Source: Sphingomonas hengshuiensis | GTDB lineage: Bacteria; Pseudomonadota; Alphaproteobacteria; Sphingomonadales; Sphingomonadaceae | Length of the DNA stretch: 64,000 nucleotides | Reading direction: 5' to 3' | NCBI RefSeq assembly: GCF_000935025.1 | Contig: NZ_CP010836.1 | Location: 4,092,001-4,156,000, forward strand | Part shown: positions 30,299 through 39,089 of the stretch, one piece after another | How the letters are laid out: each line of letters opens with the position of its first letter | Position numbering within the stretch: the first letter of the stretch is position 1 | Notes under the pieces: model-generated | What the model was told of the DNA's origin: nothing | The model's database searches: none | What the model saw: only the letters and a program-made list of their open reading frames with translations | Made by a program: the position numbers and the translations under genes

Positions 30299-31519
30299 TC
30301 AGCCGCGCGAAACCGGTGGTTCGAGCGCGCGCAGATAGTCCGAAATCGCATCGGGATCGAACACCCGACCGTCAAAAAACCTATCCGGCGCAAGCGTTAA
30401 GCTGCCCCGGTGACTCCCCGCGCGCAGCGGTTCGCTAAGCGCGCCTTCCACCTTCATGCTCGCGCCCGGCATCGGGGTGCCCTCGCTCGCCAGCGCGCGC
30501 CGATACAGGTCCGAACGGAACACGCCCGCCGCCACGCGCTCCGAGTCGCGGCTCGCGGGCAGCATCCCCCAGCGGACGAATTGCGAGTAGATCCACAGCG
30601 CCTGGCTCCGCCACGGAAAGTTCGCCGCGCCGCGGTGGAAGACCATGAAATCGGGTATCTCGACCGGCTCGGTCCCCTGGCGCAGCGGCATCCGACCCGA
30701 CAGCGCCTGCGCGATCAGCGGCGCCGGCTGGCCGACATATTCCGGGCGCGCCAGCAATGCCGCCAGCGCATCGCGATGGGCCGGATCGTCGCACCAGGCC
30801 GCCGCCCTGGCCAGCGCACGGATCAGGCGATCGAGCGTCTCCGGATTGGCCTCGGCCCAGTCGGCGCGAGTCGCCAGCACCTTCTCGACCCCCCGCTTCC
30901 AGATCGTGGCGCCCGCCGCCGCGATCTCGCCGATCCCCGCATCGACGGCGACGCTGCTCCACGGCTCGCCCGCGATGAAGCCGTCAATCTCGCCGGTGCG
31001 CAGCGCCTCGGTCATCAGCGAGGGCGGCAGCACGCGCAGCGTCACGTCGCGATCCGGATTGACCCCCGCAAAGCCCAGCCAATAGCGCAGCATCAGCGCG
31101 TGGCTGGAGAAACGGTGGACGATGCCGATGATCGGCTTGCGATGGTGCAGCCCGATCGCCGCCGCGAAATCATGCGCCGTCGCCTCGGGATCGTCGATGC
31201 GCCGGCGCGGCACGGGATCGAGCGCGGCTGCGAACGCCGCCGAGAGCGTGAGCGCGTTGCCATTGTCGTTGAGCTTGAACGGCGCGGCGATCGCGCACGG
31301 CGCCTGGCGCATCCCCAGCGATACCGCCACCGCCAGCGGCGCCAGCAGATGCGCCGCCTGGACCTGGCCATAGACCAGCCGGTCGCGCACCGTCGCCCAG
31401 CTCGTGTCGCGCACCAGGCTGAGCGCCAGCCCTTCGGCTTCGGCAAAGCCCAGCTCGGCGGCCACCACGATCGGCGCGCTGTCGGTCAGCGGCAGGAAGG
31501 CGATCGAAAGCGGCGTCAT
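30299..31519 (-). CDS. nasS: Nitrate sensor NasS (NrtA-like periplasmic-binding fold, cytoplasmic)
   Basis: 406-residue protein resembling the nitrate-binding protein NrtA but without a signal peptide, hence cytoplasmic (start PLSIAFLPLTDSAPIVVAAELGF). Nitrate-site region GEPWSSVAVDAGIG and DFMVFHRGAANFPWRSQALWIYSQ match the NasS/NrtA group. In known NasST systems NasS holds NasT inactive without nitrate. The ATG overlaps the end of nasT. Confidence 0.9.
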   Translation of the reverse strand: MTPLSIAFLPLTDSAPIVVAAELGFAEAEGLALSLVRDTSWATVRDRLVYGQVQAAHLLAPLAVAVSLGMRQAPCAIAAPFKLNDNGNALTLSAAFAAALDPVPRRRIDDPEATAHDFAAAIGLHHRKPIIGIVHRFSSHALMLRYWLGFAGVNPDRDVTLRVLPPSLMTEALRTGEIDGFIAGEPWSSVAVDAGIGEIAAAGATIWKRGVEKVLATRADWAEANPETLDRLIRALARAAAWCDDPAHRDALAALLARPEYVGQPAPLIAQALSGRMPLRQGTEPVEIPDFMVFHRGAANFPWRSQALWIYSQFVRWGMLPASRDSERVAAGVFRSDLYRRALASEGTPMPGASMKVEGALSEPLRAGSHRGSLTLAPDRFFDGRVFDPDAISDYLRALEPPVSRG

Positions 31520-32139
31520 TCCTTGCCTCCCAGCAATCCGGCGGCAGTGATCAGCGCGTCGGCGACCTCCGCGATTCTGCGCCCCTGGTTCATCGCGGTC
31601 GAGCGGAGCAGGGCATAGGCCTCGGCTTCGCCCAGCTTGCGGCTCTGCATCAGGATCGCCTTGGCGCGATCGATCGTCTTGCGCTCGGCGAGTTCGGTGC
31701 GCGCTTCGGCAAGGTCCGCCTGCAGCTTCGAAAAAGCATGGAAGCGCCGGATCGCCAGGTCGAGGATCGGCTTCACGCGCTCCTTGCGCAGCCCGTCGAC
31801 GACATAGGCCGAGACGCCGGCATCGATCGCCGCGCCGATCATCGCATCGTCGGACTGGTCGACGAACATCGCGATCGGCCGGGCCAGCGCGCGGCTGACC
31901 GCCAGCATTTCCTCCAGCGAATCGCGGCTCGGATTGCCGAGGTTCATCAGCACGACATCAGGCGCCATCCGCTCCAGCCGCGCGACGAACGCCCCCTGCG
32001 CCAGCACCACTTCGATATCGTCGAAACCAGCCTCGCGCAGACCTTCCTCCAGGATGGTCGCGCGCAGCCCGCTTTCATCGATGATCGCGATCCGCAATTT
32101 TCTCTTTCTCGCCCAGTCGTCTGGCACGTCATGCTGCAC
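31516..32139 (-). CDS. nasT: ANTAR-domain antiterminator NasT
   Basis: 207 residues by the GTG at 32139: receiver-like domain (LRIAIIDESGLRATILEEG), then coiled coil and C-terminal ANTAR RNA-binding domain (ERKTIDRAKAILMQSRKLGEAEAYALLRSTAMNQGRRI). The usual phospho-Asp position holds Asn (Asn66 in VVLMNLGNPSRD), so phosphorylation control is unlikely; release from NasS by nitrate fits better. GTG codons at 32139 and 32127 and a TTG at 32097 (just before LRIAIIDES) are possible starts. Targets are the leaders of narK and nirB. Confidence 0.9.
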   Translation of the reverse strand: MQHDVPDDWARKRKLRIAIIDESGLRATILEEGLREAGFDDIEVVLAQGAFVARLERMAPDVVLMNLGNPSRDSLEEMLAVSRALARPIAMFVDQSDDAMIGAAIDAGVSAYVVDGLRKERVKPILDLAIRRFHAFSKLQADLAEARTELAERKTIDRAKAILMQSRKLGEAEAYALLRSTAMNQGRRIAEVADALITAAGLLGGKE

Positions 32140-32254
32140 CTGCGAGTATTCGACAAGGTTTTCGGACGCGTTCTGTGGCGCCGTGTGCCGGGGCGCACGC
32201 CCTGACGGCCTCGCGCGGGTTGCGCCCGGCGTCGCGACCGATCATCAGGCGACG

Positions 32255-33418
32255 ATGCCTGCCCCAGATCAGCCCAGTTTCACGGTGGACGGCAACCGCC
32301 TCACGATGTTGACCGACGGGCCCGAGCGCATGGCGCAGCTTCTCGCGCTGATCGACGGTGCGACGCGCTCGCTGCGCGTGCTATACTATATCTATGTCGA
32401 CGATGCCGCGGGCGCCGCGGTGCGCGCGGCGCTGATCGCGGCGGCGCGGCGCGGAGTGGCGGTCCAGCTGATCGTCGACGGGCTGGGGAGCGAGCCCGCC
32501 GCGAGCCGCAATTTCTTCGATCCGCTCGAGGAAGCGGGCGTCAGCGTGTGCCGGTTCGTGCCGCGCTGGGGGCGGCGCTATCTGTTGCGCAACCACCAGA
32601 AGCTGGCGCTCGCCGACGAAGCGCGCGTCATCATCGGCGGTTTCAACATCGAGGACAGCTATTTCGGCACCGCGGAGCAGGCCGCCTGGCGCGATCTGGG
32701 GCTGCTGGTCGAAGGGCCGGCGGCGGGGCGGCTCGTCGGCTATTTCGACGCGCTCATGCGATGGTCCGAACGCGAACGTCCGCCGATCCGCGCGCTCACG
32801 CGGACGCTCCGGAGCTGGAGCGAGCCCGAGGGCACCGCCCGCTGGCTGCTCGGCGGCCCGACCCGGCGGCTGTCGCCCTGGGCGCGCACGGTCAAGCGGG
32901 ACATGGACCGCGCGCGTCGATTCGACCTGATCGCCGCCTATTTCGCCCCCAGCCCCGCGATGCTGCGCCGGCTCGACCGCATCGGGCGCCGCGGGCGCGT
33001 GCGGGTGGTGCTGCCGTCGAAGATGGATCATGGCGCGGCGATCTGGGCGGCGCGCTTCACCTATGCCGGGCTGTTGCGCAACAAGGTCCGGATCTTCGAA
33101 TATCAGCCGACCAAGCTGCACACCAAATTGTTCGTGATCGACGATATCGTCCATATCGGCTCGGCCAATTTCGACATCCGCTCGATGTACCTCAACGTCG
33201 AACTGATGCTGCGGATCGAGGATGCCGCCTTCGCCGCGCATGTCCGCGCCTATGTCGAGGGCGAGATCGCACAATCGGAACGCATCACCCGCGAAGTCTA
33301 CCGCGAACGAACCGGTCCCTGGACGCGGATCAAGCAGTTCGCCGCCTATTTCGTGATGGCAGTGCTCGATTATAACGTGACGCGACGGCTAAATTTTGGC
33401 CCGGAGCGCCGGAGCTAA
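32255..33418 (+). CDS. Phospholipase D-family phosphatidyltransferase (cardiolipin-synthase-like)
   Basis: 387 residues with two HKD motifs: NHQKLALADEARVIIGGFN and LHTKLFVIDDIVHIGSANFD, as in ClsB/ClsA-type cardiolipin synthases and other PLD enzymes. No N-terminal membrane helices are evident, so it looks like the ClsB-like group. Start set at 32255 (MPAPDQPSFTVDG); the upstream frame overlaps nasT on the other strand. Its TAA overlaps the stop of the convergent threonine deaminase gene. Confidence 0.82.
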   Translation: MPAPDQPSFTVDGNRLTMLTDGPERMAQLLALIDGATRSLRVLYYIYVDDAAGAAVRAALIAAARRGVAVQLIVDGLGSEPAASRNFFDPLEEAGVSVCRFVPRWGRRYLLRNHQKLALADEARVIIGGFNIEDSYFGTAEQAAWRDLGLLVEGPAAGRLVGYFDALMRWSERERPPIRALTRTLRSWSEPEGTARWLLGGPTRRLSPWARTVKRDMDRARRFDLIAAYFAPSPAMLRRLDRIGRRGRVRVVLPSKMDHGAAIWAARFTYAGLLRNKVRIFEYQPTKLHTKLFVIDDIVHIGSANFDIRSMYLNVELMLRIEDAAFAAHVRAYVEGEIAQSERITREVYRERTGPWTRIKQFAAYFVMAVLDYNVTRRLNFGPERRS

Positions 33419-34641
33419 CCGCCCACCGCCTCCAGCGCGAACGCAAACCCCTCGCGCTCCAGATGCGCGCGCAGCGGCGGTTGCAGCTCGGGATCGGCGA
33501 GCTCGAACTCCACTGCGACCTGCGTCGTCTTGGCGTCGATGCTCATCAGCGTGCGGTCATGGACGACGGTGTTGATATTGCCCCCCATTTCCCCAATCGC
33601 GCTGCACAGCCGGCCCAGGCTGCCGCTGGTATCGGGCAGCTGCGCGACCAGCCGCAGGATCGTGCCCTCGCGCAGTTGCTGGCGGCGCAGGATCGCCGAG
33701 AGCAGCCGGTTGTCGATATTGCCGCCGCACAGGATCAGCCCGACGCGGCGCCCGCGGAACCGCGCCGGATCGGCGAGCACCGCCGCCAGCCCCGCCGCGC
33801 CGGCGCCCTCGGCCAGCGTCTTCTCGATCTGGAGGAGCAGCGTGATCGCCGTCTCGATCCGCGCCTCGTCGACCACGGCGATGTCGTCGACCAGCGCGTC
33901 GACATGCGCGCGGGTGCGGGTCCCCGGCACTGCGACGGCGATCCCTTCCGCGATCGTCGCGCCGCCGGGCACGCCCTGCCCCCAGCGCCCGGTCGCTGCC
34001 GCCATCGAGGGGAAGAGCGCGCTTTGCACGCCGATCAGCTCGGGCCGCCGCGCGCTGCCGTGCACCACCGCACCCACTCCCGAGATCAGCCCGCCGCCGC
34101 CCACCGCGATGACCATCGCGTCGAGATCGGGCTGGTCGCGCAGCATTTCCAGCGCCACCGTCCCCTGCCCCGCAATCACCCGGTCGTCGTCGAACGGGTG
34201 GATCAGCGTCGCGCCGCGCTCCGCCATCAGCGCGGGCAGCGCCGCCGACGCCTCGGCGAAATCGCGCCCGGCCAGGATCACCTCGGCGCCCAGCGCGCGG
34301 GTGCGCGACGCCTTCACCGCCGGGGTGCCCACCGGCATCACGATCGTCGCGGGGACGCCCAGCCGCCCGGCATGATAGGCGACGCCCTGCGCATGATTGC
34401 CCGCGGAGACCGCGATCACCCCCGCCGCGCGCTGCTCCGGGGTGAGCAGCAGCAGCGTGTTGAGCGCGCCGCGCTGCTTGAAGCTGCCGGTATATTGGAG
34501 GTTCTCGAACTTGAGCCAGATCTCCGCGCCCGTAAGCTGCGACAGCGTCTGCGAGGGGAGAAAGGGGGTGTCGGCGACCTGGCCGGAAAGCCGCGCGGCG
34601 GCGGCCTGGACGTCATCGATGGTAACAAGTGGGGCAGTCAT
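33415..34641 (-). CDS. ilvA: Threonine ammonia-lyase, biosynthetic/catabolic type with C-terminal ACT-like domain
   Basis: 408-residue PLP enzyme converting threonine to 2-oxobutyrate, first step to isoleucine. The PLP lysine is in KFENLQYTGSFKQRGA; AVSAGNHAQGVAYHA and the glycine loop AVGGGGLISGVG bind the cofactor phosphate; ALILCGGNIDNRL-like segment (LILCGGNIDNRLL) ends the catalytic part. Residues from about 330 form one ACT-like domain (LVAQLPDTSGSLGRLCSAIGEMGGNINTV). The start at 34641 follows SD GAGG, which is folded into a hairpin in the leader. Confidence 0.92.
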   Translation of the reverse strand: MTAPLVTIDDVQAAAARLSGQVADTPFLPSQTLSQLTGAEIWLKFENLQYTGSFKQRGALNTLLLLTPEQRAAGVIAVSAGNHAQGVAYHAGRLGVPATIVMPVGTPAVKASRTRALGAEVILAGRDFAEASAALPALMAERGATLIHPFDDDRVIAGQGTVALEMLRDQPDLDAMVIAVGGGGLISGVGAVVHGSARRPELIGVQSALFPSMAAATGRWGQGVPGGATIAEGIAVAVPGTRTRAHVDALVDDIAVVDEARIETAITLLLQIEKTLAEGAGAAGLAAVLADPARFRGRRVGLILCGGNIDNRLLSAILRRQQLREGTILRLVAQLPDTSGSLGRLCSAIGEMGGNINTVVHDRTLMSIDAKTTQVAVEFELADPELQPPLRAHLEREGFAFALEAVGG

Positions 34642-34642
34642 G

Positions 34643-34785
34643 GCGGTTCCTCGACAGAAGACCGCAGGACGTGCCCGAACGCCGGGTTTGCCATGACGGC
34701 CACATCCCTTCGCGACTGGAAGGCGCCACCTTGCCCGGAGCAGGTTGGCGTCGGGCGGGTGCCCGACTCTTGATGCAGCGTCCTG
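34643..34785 (-). promoter_or_regulatory. Highly structured leader of threonine deaminase, riboswitch-like
   Basis: Minus-strand RNA: CAGGACG (34785-34779) pairs with CGUCCUG (34671-34665) to close a multibranch of about 107 nt holding helices GUCGGGC/GCCCGAC (34767-34750), GCC-ACCU/AGGU-GGC with one bulged A (34749-34725), CCUUC/GAAGG (34723-34707), GCC/GGC (34700-34690) and CCCG/CGGG (34686-34674). Next comes GCGGU-CUUC-UGUC-GAGG-A-ACCGC (34665-34643), which pairs the Shine-Dalgarno GAGG of ilvA and shares one base with the closing stem. I do not recognise the class. Folded by eye only. Confidence 0.55.
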
Positions 34786-34881
34786 TTGGCCGATCCGGGG
34801 GCGTGTCGTCAACCGTCCGCCACCTCGCGGACGATAGCTAGAGTCTTTTGCAAAATCACATCCGCGACTCTGCAAAGGGCT

Positions 34882-35193
34882 TTACCCCATGGCTCCGGCG
34901 AGCATCCGGCGCGATCGATCGGCGGCGCCCGCGATCACCGCCAGCGCCTCCGCGACCTCGGCGGGGTCGACGCTGTCGCGCGCGCACCACCGGATCGCGG
35001 CGGCGGTCGCCATCACGATGCTCTGCAGCTGGTCGCGAAACCCGTCGGGAAGCATCGGGTCGCAGGGCGGATACCGCCCCGCCGGGCCGTTCGCCTGGGC
35101 GATGATCGCCACGATCGCGGGGTCGGCGCTCCATTCGCTACTGGAACAAGGCGCCGCCCCCGGCGCCGGGCACTCCATCCTTTGGTCGATCAT
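34882..35193 (-). CDS. Hypothetical small protein
   Basis: 103 residues from the ATG at 35193. It has codon choice like its neighbours (G/C third positions) and a plausible helical C-terminal half (PDGFRDQLQSIVMATAAAIRWCAR, then PAEVAEALAVIAGAADRSRRMLAGAMG). The frame is open up to 35274. No family recognised. It lies alone between the ilvA leader and a divergent response-regulator gene. Confidence 0.5.
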   Translation of the reverse strand: MIDQRMECPAPGAAPCSSSEWSADPAIVAIIAQANGPAGRYPPCDPMLPDGFRDQLQSIVMATAAAIRWCARDSVDPAEVAEALAVIAGAADRSRRMLAGAMG

Positions 35194-35349
35194 GTCGATG
35201 CTTTCCCACCTGAGTCGTGCCGCATCATCGGCGCAACCGGGCGCGACGCTAAGCCCCGATCGGGGGGATGCCACTCACCTGAAAGGGTCTAGGCGAATGC
35301 CACTCCGGGGTGCGAAGAAGGCGCACTATCCTTTGACCCGGGCCCCGTA

Positions 35350-36018
35350 ATGCATCCGATCGACCTGCCCGCCCCGCCTCCCGCCGATCCCGGCGCAGGC
35401 GCGCCCATTCGGATCCTGATCGCCGACGACCATCCGATGCTGCGCGAAGGCGTGTCGGCGGTGATCGAGATGCAGCCCGACATGGCGATCGTCGGCGAGG
35501 CGCGCGACGGCGAGGAGGCGATCGAGCGGTTCGAAGCGCTGCGCCCCGACGTCACGCTGATGGACCTGCGGATGCCGGGCACCAGCGGCGTGACCGCGAT
35601 CGAGGCGATCCGCAAAAGCCATCCCGAGGCGCGGATCATCGTGCTGACGACCTTCACCGGCGACGCGCAGGCGCTCCATGCGCTCCGCGCCGGCGCGGCG
35701 GGCTATCTGCTCAAGAGCAGCCTGCGCCGCGACTTGCTCGATGCGATACGCAGCGTCCATTCGGGCCGCCGCCACCTCCAGCCCGAAATCGCCGCCGATA
35801 TCGCGTTCCACGCCATCGACGACCCGCTCTCGCCGCGCGAGATCGAGATCCTCCAGCTGATCGCCAATGGCAACGCCAACAAGGAGATCGGCCGCACGCT
35901 GCAATTGTCGGAAGACACGATCAAGTCGCACATCAAGAACATCTTCGCCAAGCTGTACGTCAGCGACCGGACGCATGCCGTGACCGTGGCGGCACGGCGG
36001 GGCATCATCGACCTTTGA
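35350..36018 (+). CDS. NarL/FixJ-family response regulator
   Basis: 222 residues: receiver domain (IRILIADDHPMLREG, phospho-Asp in DVTLMDLRMPG, Thr/Lys region IIVLTTFTGDA and GAAGYLLKSS) and LuxR-type HTH (LSPREIEILQLIANGNANKEIGRTLQLSEDTIKSHIKNIFAKL). Its TGA overlaps the TTG start of the cognate sensor gene. Confidence 0.92.
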   Translation: MHPIDLPAPPPADPGAGAPIRILIADDHPMLREGVSAVIEMQPDMAIVGEARDGEEAIERFEALRPDVTLMDLRMPGTSGVTAIEAIRKSHPEARIIVLTTFTGDAQALHALRAGAAGYLLKSSLRRDLLDAIRSVHSGRRHLQPEIAADIAFHAIDDPLSPREIEILQLIANGNANKEIGRTLQLSEDTIKSHIKNIFAKLYVSDRTHAVTVAARRGIIDL

Positions 36019-39000
36019 CGCTGCGCGCAGCCCTTGCGGCGCTCGCGGCGGGGCTGGCCGGGCTGTTGCTGGCCGGGGCGGCGCGTGCGGGCTCGGTGCC
36101 GCTCGTCGAGTATAAGCATGTCGGCTGGTCGATGGAGGACGGCGCCCCGAACCGCATCAATTCGATTGCCCAGACGACCAATGGCTATCTCTGGCTGGGC
36201 GGGGTCGAGGGGCTGTTCCGGTTCGATGGCGTGACGTTCGAGCCGATCCGCCAGACCGGGCCGGATGGCGAGCGGATGGTGGTGTCCGCGGTGCTCGGCG
36301 CGCGGAACGGCGATCTGTGGGTCGGGCTGGCGCGCGGCGCGGGGGTGCTGGTGTATCGCGGCGGGCGGCTGCTCGATCCGCGCATGCCCGATCCGTCGCG
36401 CGAGGTCACCGATCTGGCGGAGGATCGCGACGGCGCGCTGTGGGTCGCGCGCGGGGGGCGCAGCCGCAACACGCTGGCGCGCTATTGGCGCGGGCATTGG
36501 GAAGAGATCGGCGCCGATTGGGGGCTGCCCGAACAACCGGTGTGGCAGATGCTGTTCGGGCGCGACGGCACGATGTGGGTCGTGCTTAACGACACGGTCG
36601 TCCGCCGCCGCCCCGGCGCGCGCCGCTTCGAGCCGACCGGCGAGCGGGTCCTGCGCCGCGCCGCGCTGGCCGAGGATGCGCAGGGGCGGATCTGGGTCTC
36701 GGACGGCAGCGGCACGCGCACGCTGCGCAGCGGGCCAGATGCGCGCTGGCTGACGCGCCGCTACGACCATGACGCCGAAGTCGGCGGCAGCAGGATGGTG
36801 TTCGACCGCCGCGGCGATTTGTGGAGCACCACCTGGACCGACGGCATCTTCCAGATCGCCGCGCCGGGGTCCGCGCCGGGCGATGGCGGGCGGATCGCGA
36901 CGTTCCGCGCGTCCGATGGGCTCAGCTCGGACCAGACGCATGCCGTGTTCGAGGATCGCGAAGGCAATATGTGGATCGGCACCGAGCTGGGCCTCGACAT
37001 GCTGCGTCCGGCCAGCGTGATCGTCGAGACCGGAATCCCCGCCAACTCGGCGCGCGGCTATCGCATCGCCTCGACTGCGGACGGCAGCGTCTATGTGTCC
37101 GATACCGGCAATCTGTACCGCATCGCGCCGGGCGGGCGCCCGCAGCGCATCTTGCGCACCGCGCCCAACACGCCGGGAACGCTCTGCGCGGCGCAGGACG
37201 GCGGCGTCTGGCTATCGCTCCGCGACGAAGTCATCCGCGTCGGCCCGGACGGTCGGCGGACGCGCACCCTTCCCAAGCCGGGCGGTGCGAGCGGCTATGG
37301 CTGTGCCGAGGACCGGCTCGGGCGGCTGTGGTTCACTGGGCTCGACAAGGGGCTGTTCTGGCATGCGGGGGGCGGCTGGCATCGCTGGCCGGGGCTGTCG
37401 TCGGCGGACGGGCTCCCCGCCAACGCCGCGATCGATGCCAGCGGCGTCGCAGCGATCCTGTTCCGCGCGCCCGCGCCGATGCCGGTGCAGACCCCGTTCA
37501 TGCCCCTGATGCGCGAACGCTTCGGCATTGGTGGGCTGGAGGGCGTGCTGCCCGGCCAGGCCGCGCTGTATGTCGGCGCGGCGCAGGGCATGGCGCGGAT
37601 CGCCAATGGTCGCGTGCAACTGGTGCGCGCCGATCGCTACCCGCTGCTCGCCTCGATCAACGGGCTGGTCCAGACGCCGGCGGGCGAGACCTGGACGATC
37701 GGCGATTCGGGCATCCTGCGCATCGCCACGGCGACGCTGGATCGCGCCTTTGCTACGCCCGGCGCGCCGCTTCCGCTCCAGCGCTTCGATTTCCGCGACG
37801 GGATGAACAGCTTCGTCCAGAAATCCTCGGTGGGGCAGGCGGCGGGGGGCGGCGACGGGCGGCTGTGGTTCCTTGCCCGGCGCAACGTGCTGCGGATCGA
37901 TCCCTCGCGGCTGGCGCGCAACACGCTGCCCCCGCCCGTGGCGATCCGCGCGGTGACGGTCGGCGCGACGCGCTATCGCGATCCGACCGCGATCACGGTT
38001 CCGGCCGGGACGACCAGCCTGACCATCGCCTATACCGCGCTCAGCCTGTCAGTGCCCAGCCGGGTGGCGTTCCGCTATCGGCTGGAGGGGATCGACAAAG
38101 GCTGGATCGATCCGGGAGCGCGACGCGAGGCGGTGTATAGCGGGATGGGGCCCGGCAGCTTCCGGTTCCAGGTGATCGCCGCCAATGATGACGGGGTGTG
38201 GAACCCGACCGGCGCGACCGTCACGGTCACGATCCCGCCGACCTTCTTCCAGACCTGGCTGTTCCGCGCCGCCTGCCTTATCGGGTTCGCGCTGATCCTC
38301 TGGGCGCTCTACTCGCTGCGGCTGCGGCACCTCGCCGACCAGATCCGTGGCAAGCTCGAGGTGCGCGTCGCCGAGCGCGAGCGTATCGCCCGCGAATTGC
38401 ACGATACGCTGCTGCAAAGCGTCCAGGGATTGATGCTGCGCTTCCAGTCGGTCGCCGACCACATCGCCGACGAACATCCGGCCAAGCCGGTCATCGACCG
38501 CGCGCTGGAACGCGCCGACCAGATGCTGGTCGAAGGCCGCGACCGCGTGCGCGACCTGCGCGCCGCCGACCGCCGCAGCCTGGAAGTCATCCTCGATGAG
38601 GTTGCGCGCGAACAGCCCTTCTCGTCCGCGACAACGGTGGCGATCACGAGCGAGGGCACGCCGCGCCCGATCCAGCCGCTGATCCTCGACGAGATCGTGC
38701 GGATCGCGGGCGAAGCGCTGTTCAACGCCGCGCTCCATGCGCGCGCCAATCACGTCCAGGTCGGCATCGCCTATGGCCGCACCCGGCTGTCCGTAAGCTT
38801 CCGCGACGATGGCGTCGGGATCGACGCCGAGCGGCTGGTCCGCGCCGGTCGCGAGGGGCATTTCGGGCTGATCGGGATGCACGAGCGCGCGCGCAAGGTG
38901 GGCGCGACGCTGACGCTGGACAGCACTGCCGAATTCGGAACCACGGTGACGTTCAGCCTGCCCGCGGCAGTCGCCTATCTACCCGCGCCGCGCCGGTCCT

Positions 39001-39050
39001 GGACGGCGCGGTTCTGGCGCCGGCGCCCGAACGGCGCGACGACGGGCTGA
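36015..39050 (+). CDS. Hybrid-propeller sensor histidine kinase (Reg_prop, Y_Y_Y, HisKA_3)
   Basis: 1011 residues by the TTG at 36015, which overlaps the regulator stop. Signal peptide or anchor (ALAALAAGLAGLLLAGAARA), a periplasmic seven-bladed-propeller array with repeated RINSIAQTTNGYLWLGG and DLWVG/NMWIGTELGLDML units (two-component propeller repeats), a Y_Y_Y immunoglobulin-like domain (FRYRLEGIDKGWIDPG), one transmembrane helix (WLFRAACLIGFALILWALYSL), and a cytoplasmic HisKA_3 kinase with phospho-His796 in RELHDTLLQ and an HATPase GLIGMHERARKVGA. Such one-piece sensors often respond to glycans or other large ligands; ligand unknown. Confidence 0.9.
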   Translation: MTLRAALAALAAGLAGLLLAGAARAGSVPLVEYKHVGWSMEDGAPNRINSIAQTTNGYLWLGGVEGLFRFDGVTFEPIRQTGPDGERMVVSAVLGARNGDLWVGLARGAGVLVYRGGRLLDPRMPDPSREVTDLAEDRDGALWVARGGRSRNTLARYWRGHWEEIGADWGLPEQPVWQMLFGRDGTMWVVLNDTVVRRRPGARRFEPTGERVLRRAALAEDAQGRIWVSDGSGTRTLRSGPDARWLTRRYDHDAEVGGSRMVFDRRGDLWSTTWTDGIFQIAAPGSAPGDGGRIATFRASDGLSSDQTHAVFEDREGNMWIGTELGLDMLRPASVIVETGIPANSARGYRIASTADGSVYVSDTGNLYRIAPGGRPQRILRTAPNTPGTLCAAQDGGVWLSLRDEVIRVGPDGRRTRTLPKPGGASGYGCAEDRLGRLWFTGLDKGLFWHAGGGWHRWPGLSSADGLPANAAIDASGVAAILFRAPAPMPVQTPFMPLMRERFGIGGLEGVLPGQAALYVGAAQGMARIANGRVQLVRADRYPLLASINGLVQTPAGETWTIGDSGILRIATATLDRAFATPGAPLPLQRFDFRDGMNSFVQKSSVGQAAGGGDGRLWFLARRNVLRIDPSRLARNTLPPPVAIRAVTVGATRYRDPTAITVPAGTTSLTIAYTALSLSVPSRVAFRYRLEGIDKGWIDPGARREAVYSGMGPGSFRFQVIAANDDGVWNPTGATVTVTIPPTFFQTWLFRAACLIGFALILWALYSLRLRHLADQIRGKLEVRVAERERIARELHDTLLQSVQGLMLRFQSVADHIADEHPAKPVIDRALERADQMLVEGRDRVRDLRAADRRSLEVILDEVAREQPFSSATTVAITSEGTPRPIQPLILDEIVRIAGEALFNAALHARANHVQVGIAYGRTRLSVSFRDDGVGIDAERLVRAGREGHFGLIGMHERARKVGATLTLDSTAEFGTTVTFSLPAAVAYLPAPRRSWTARFWRRRPNGATTG

Positions 39051-39089
39051 GCCCTTGCCCCGCTCGCGGCACAGGCGTAGCTCGCCGCG

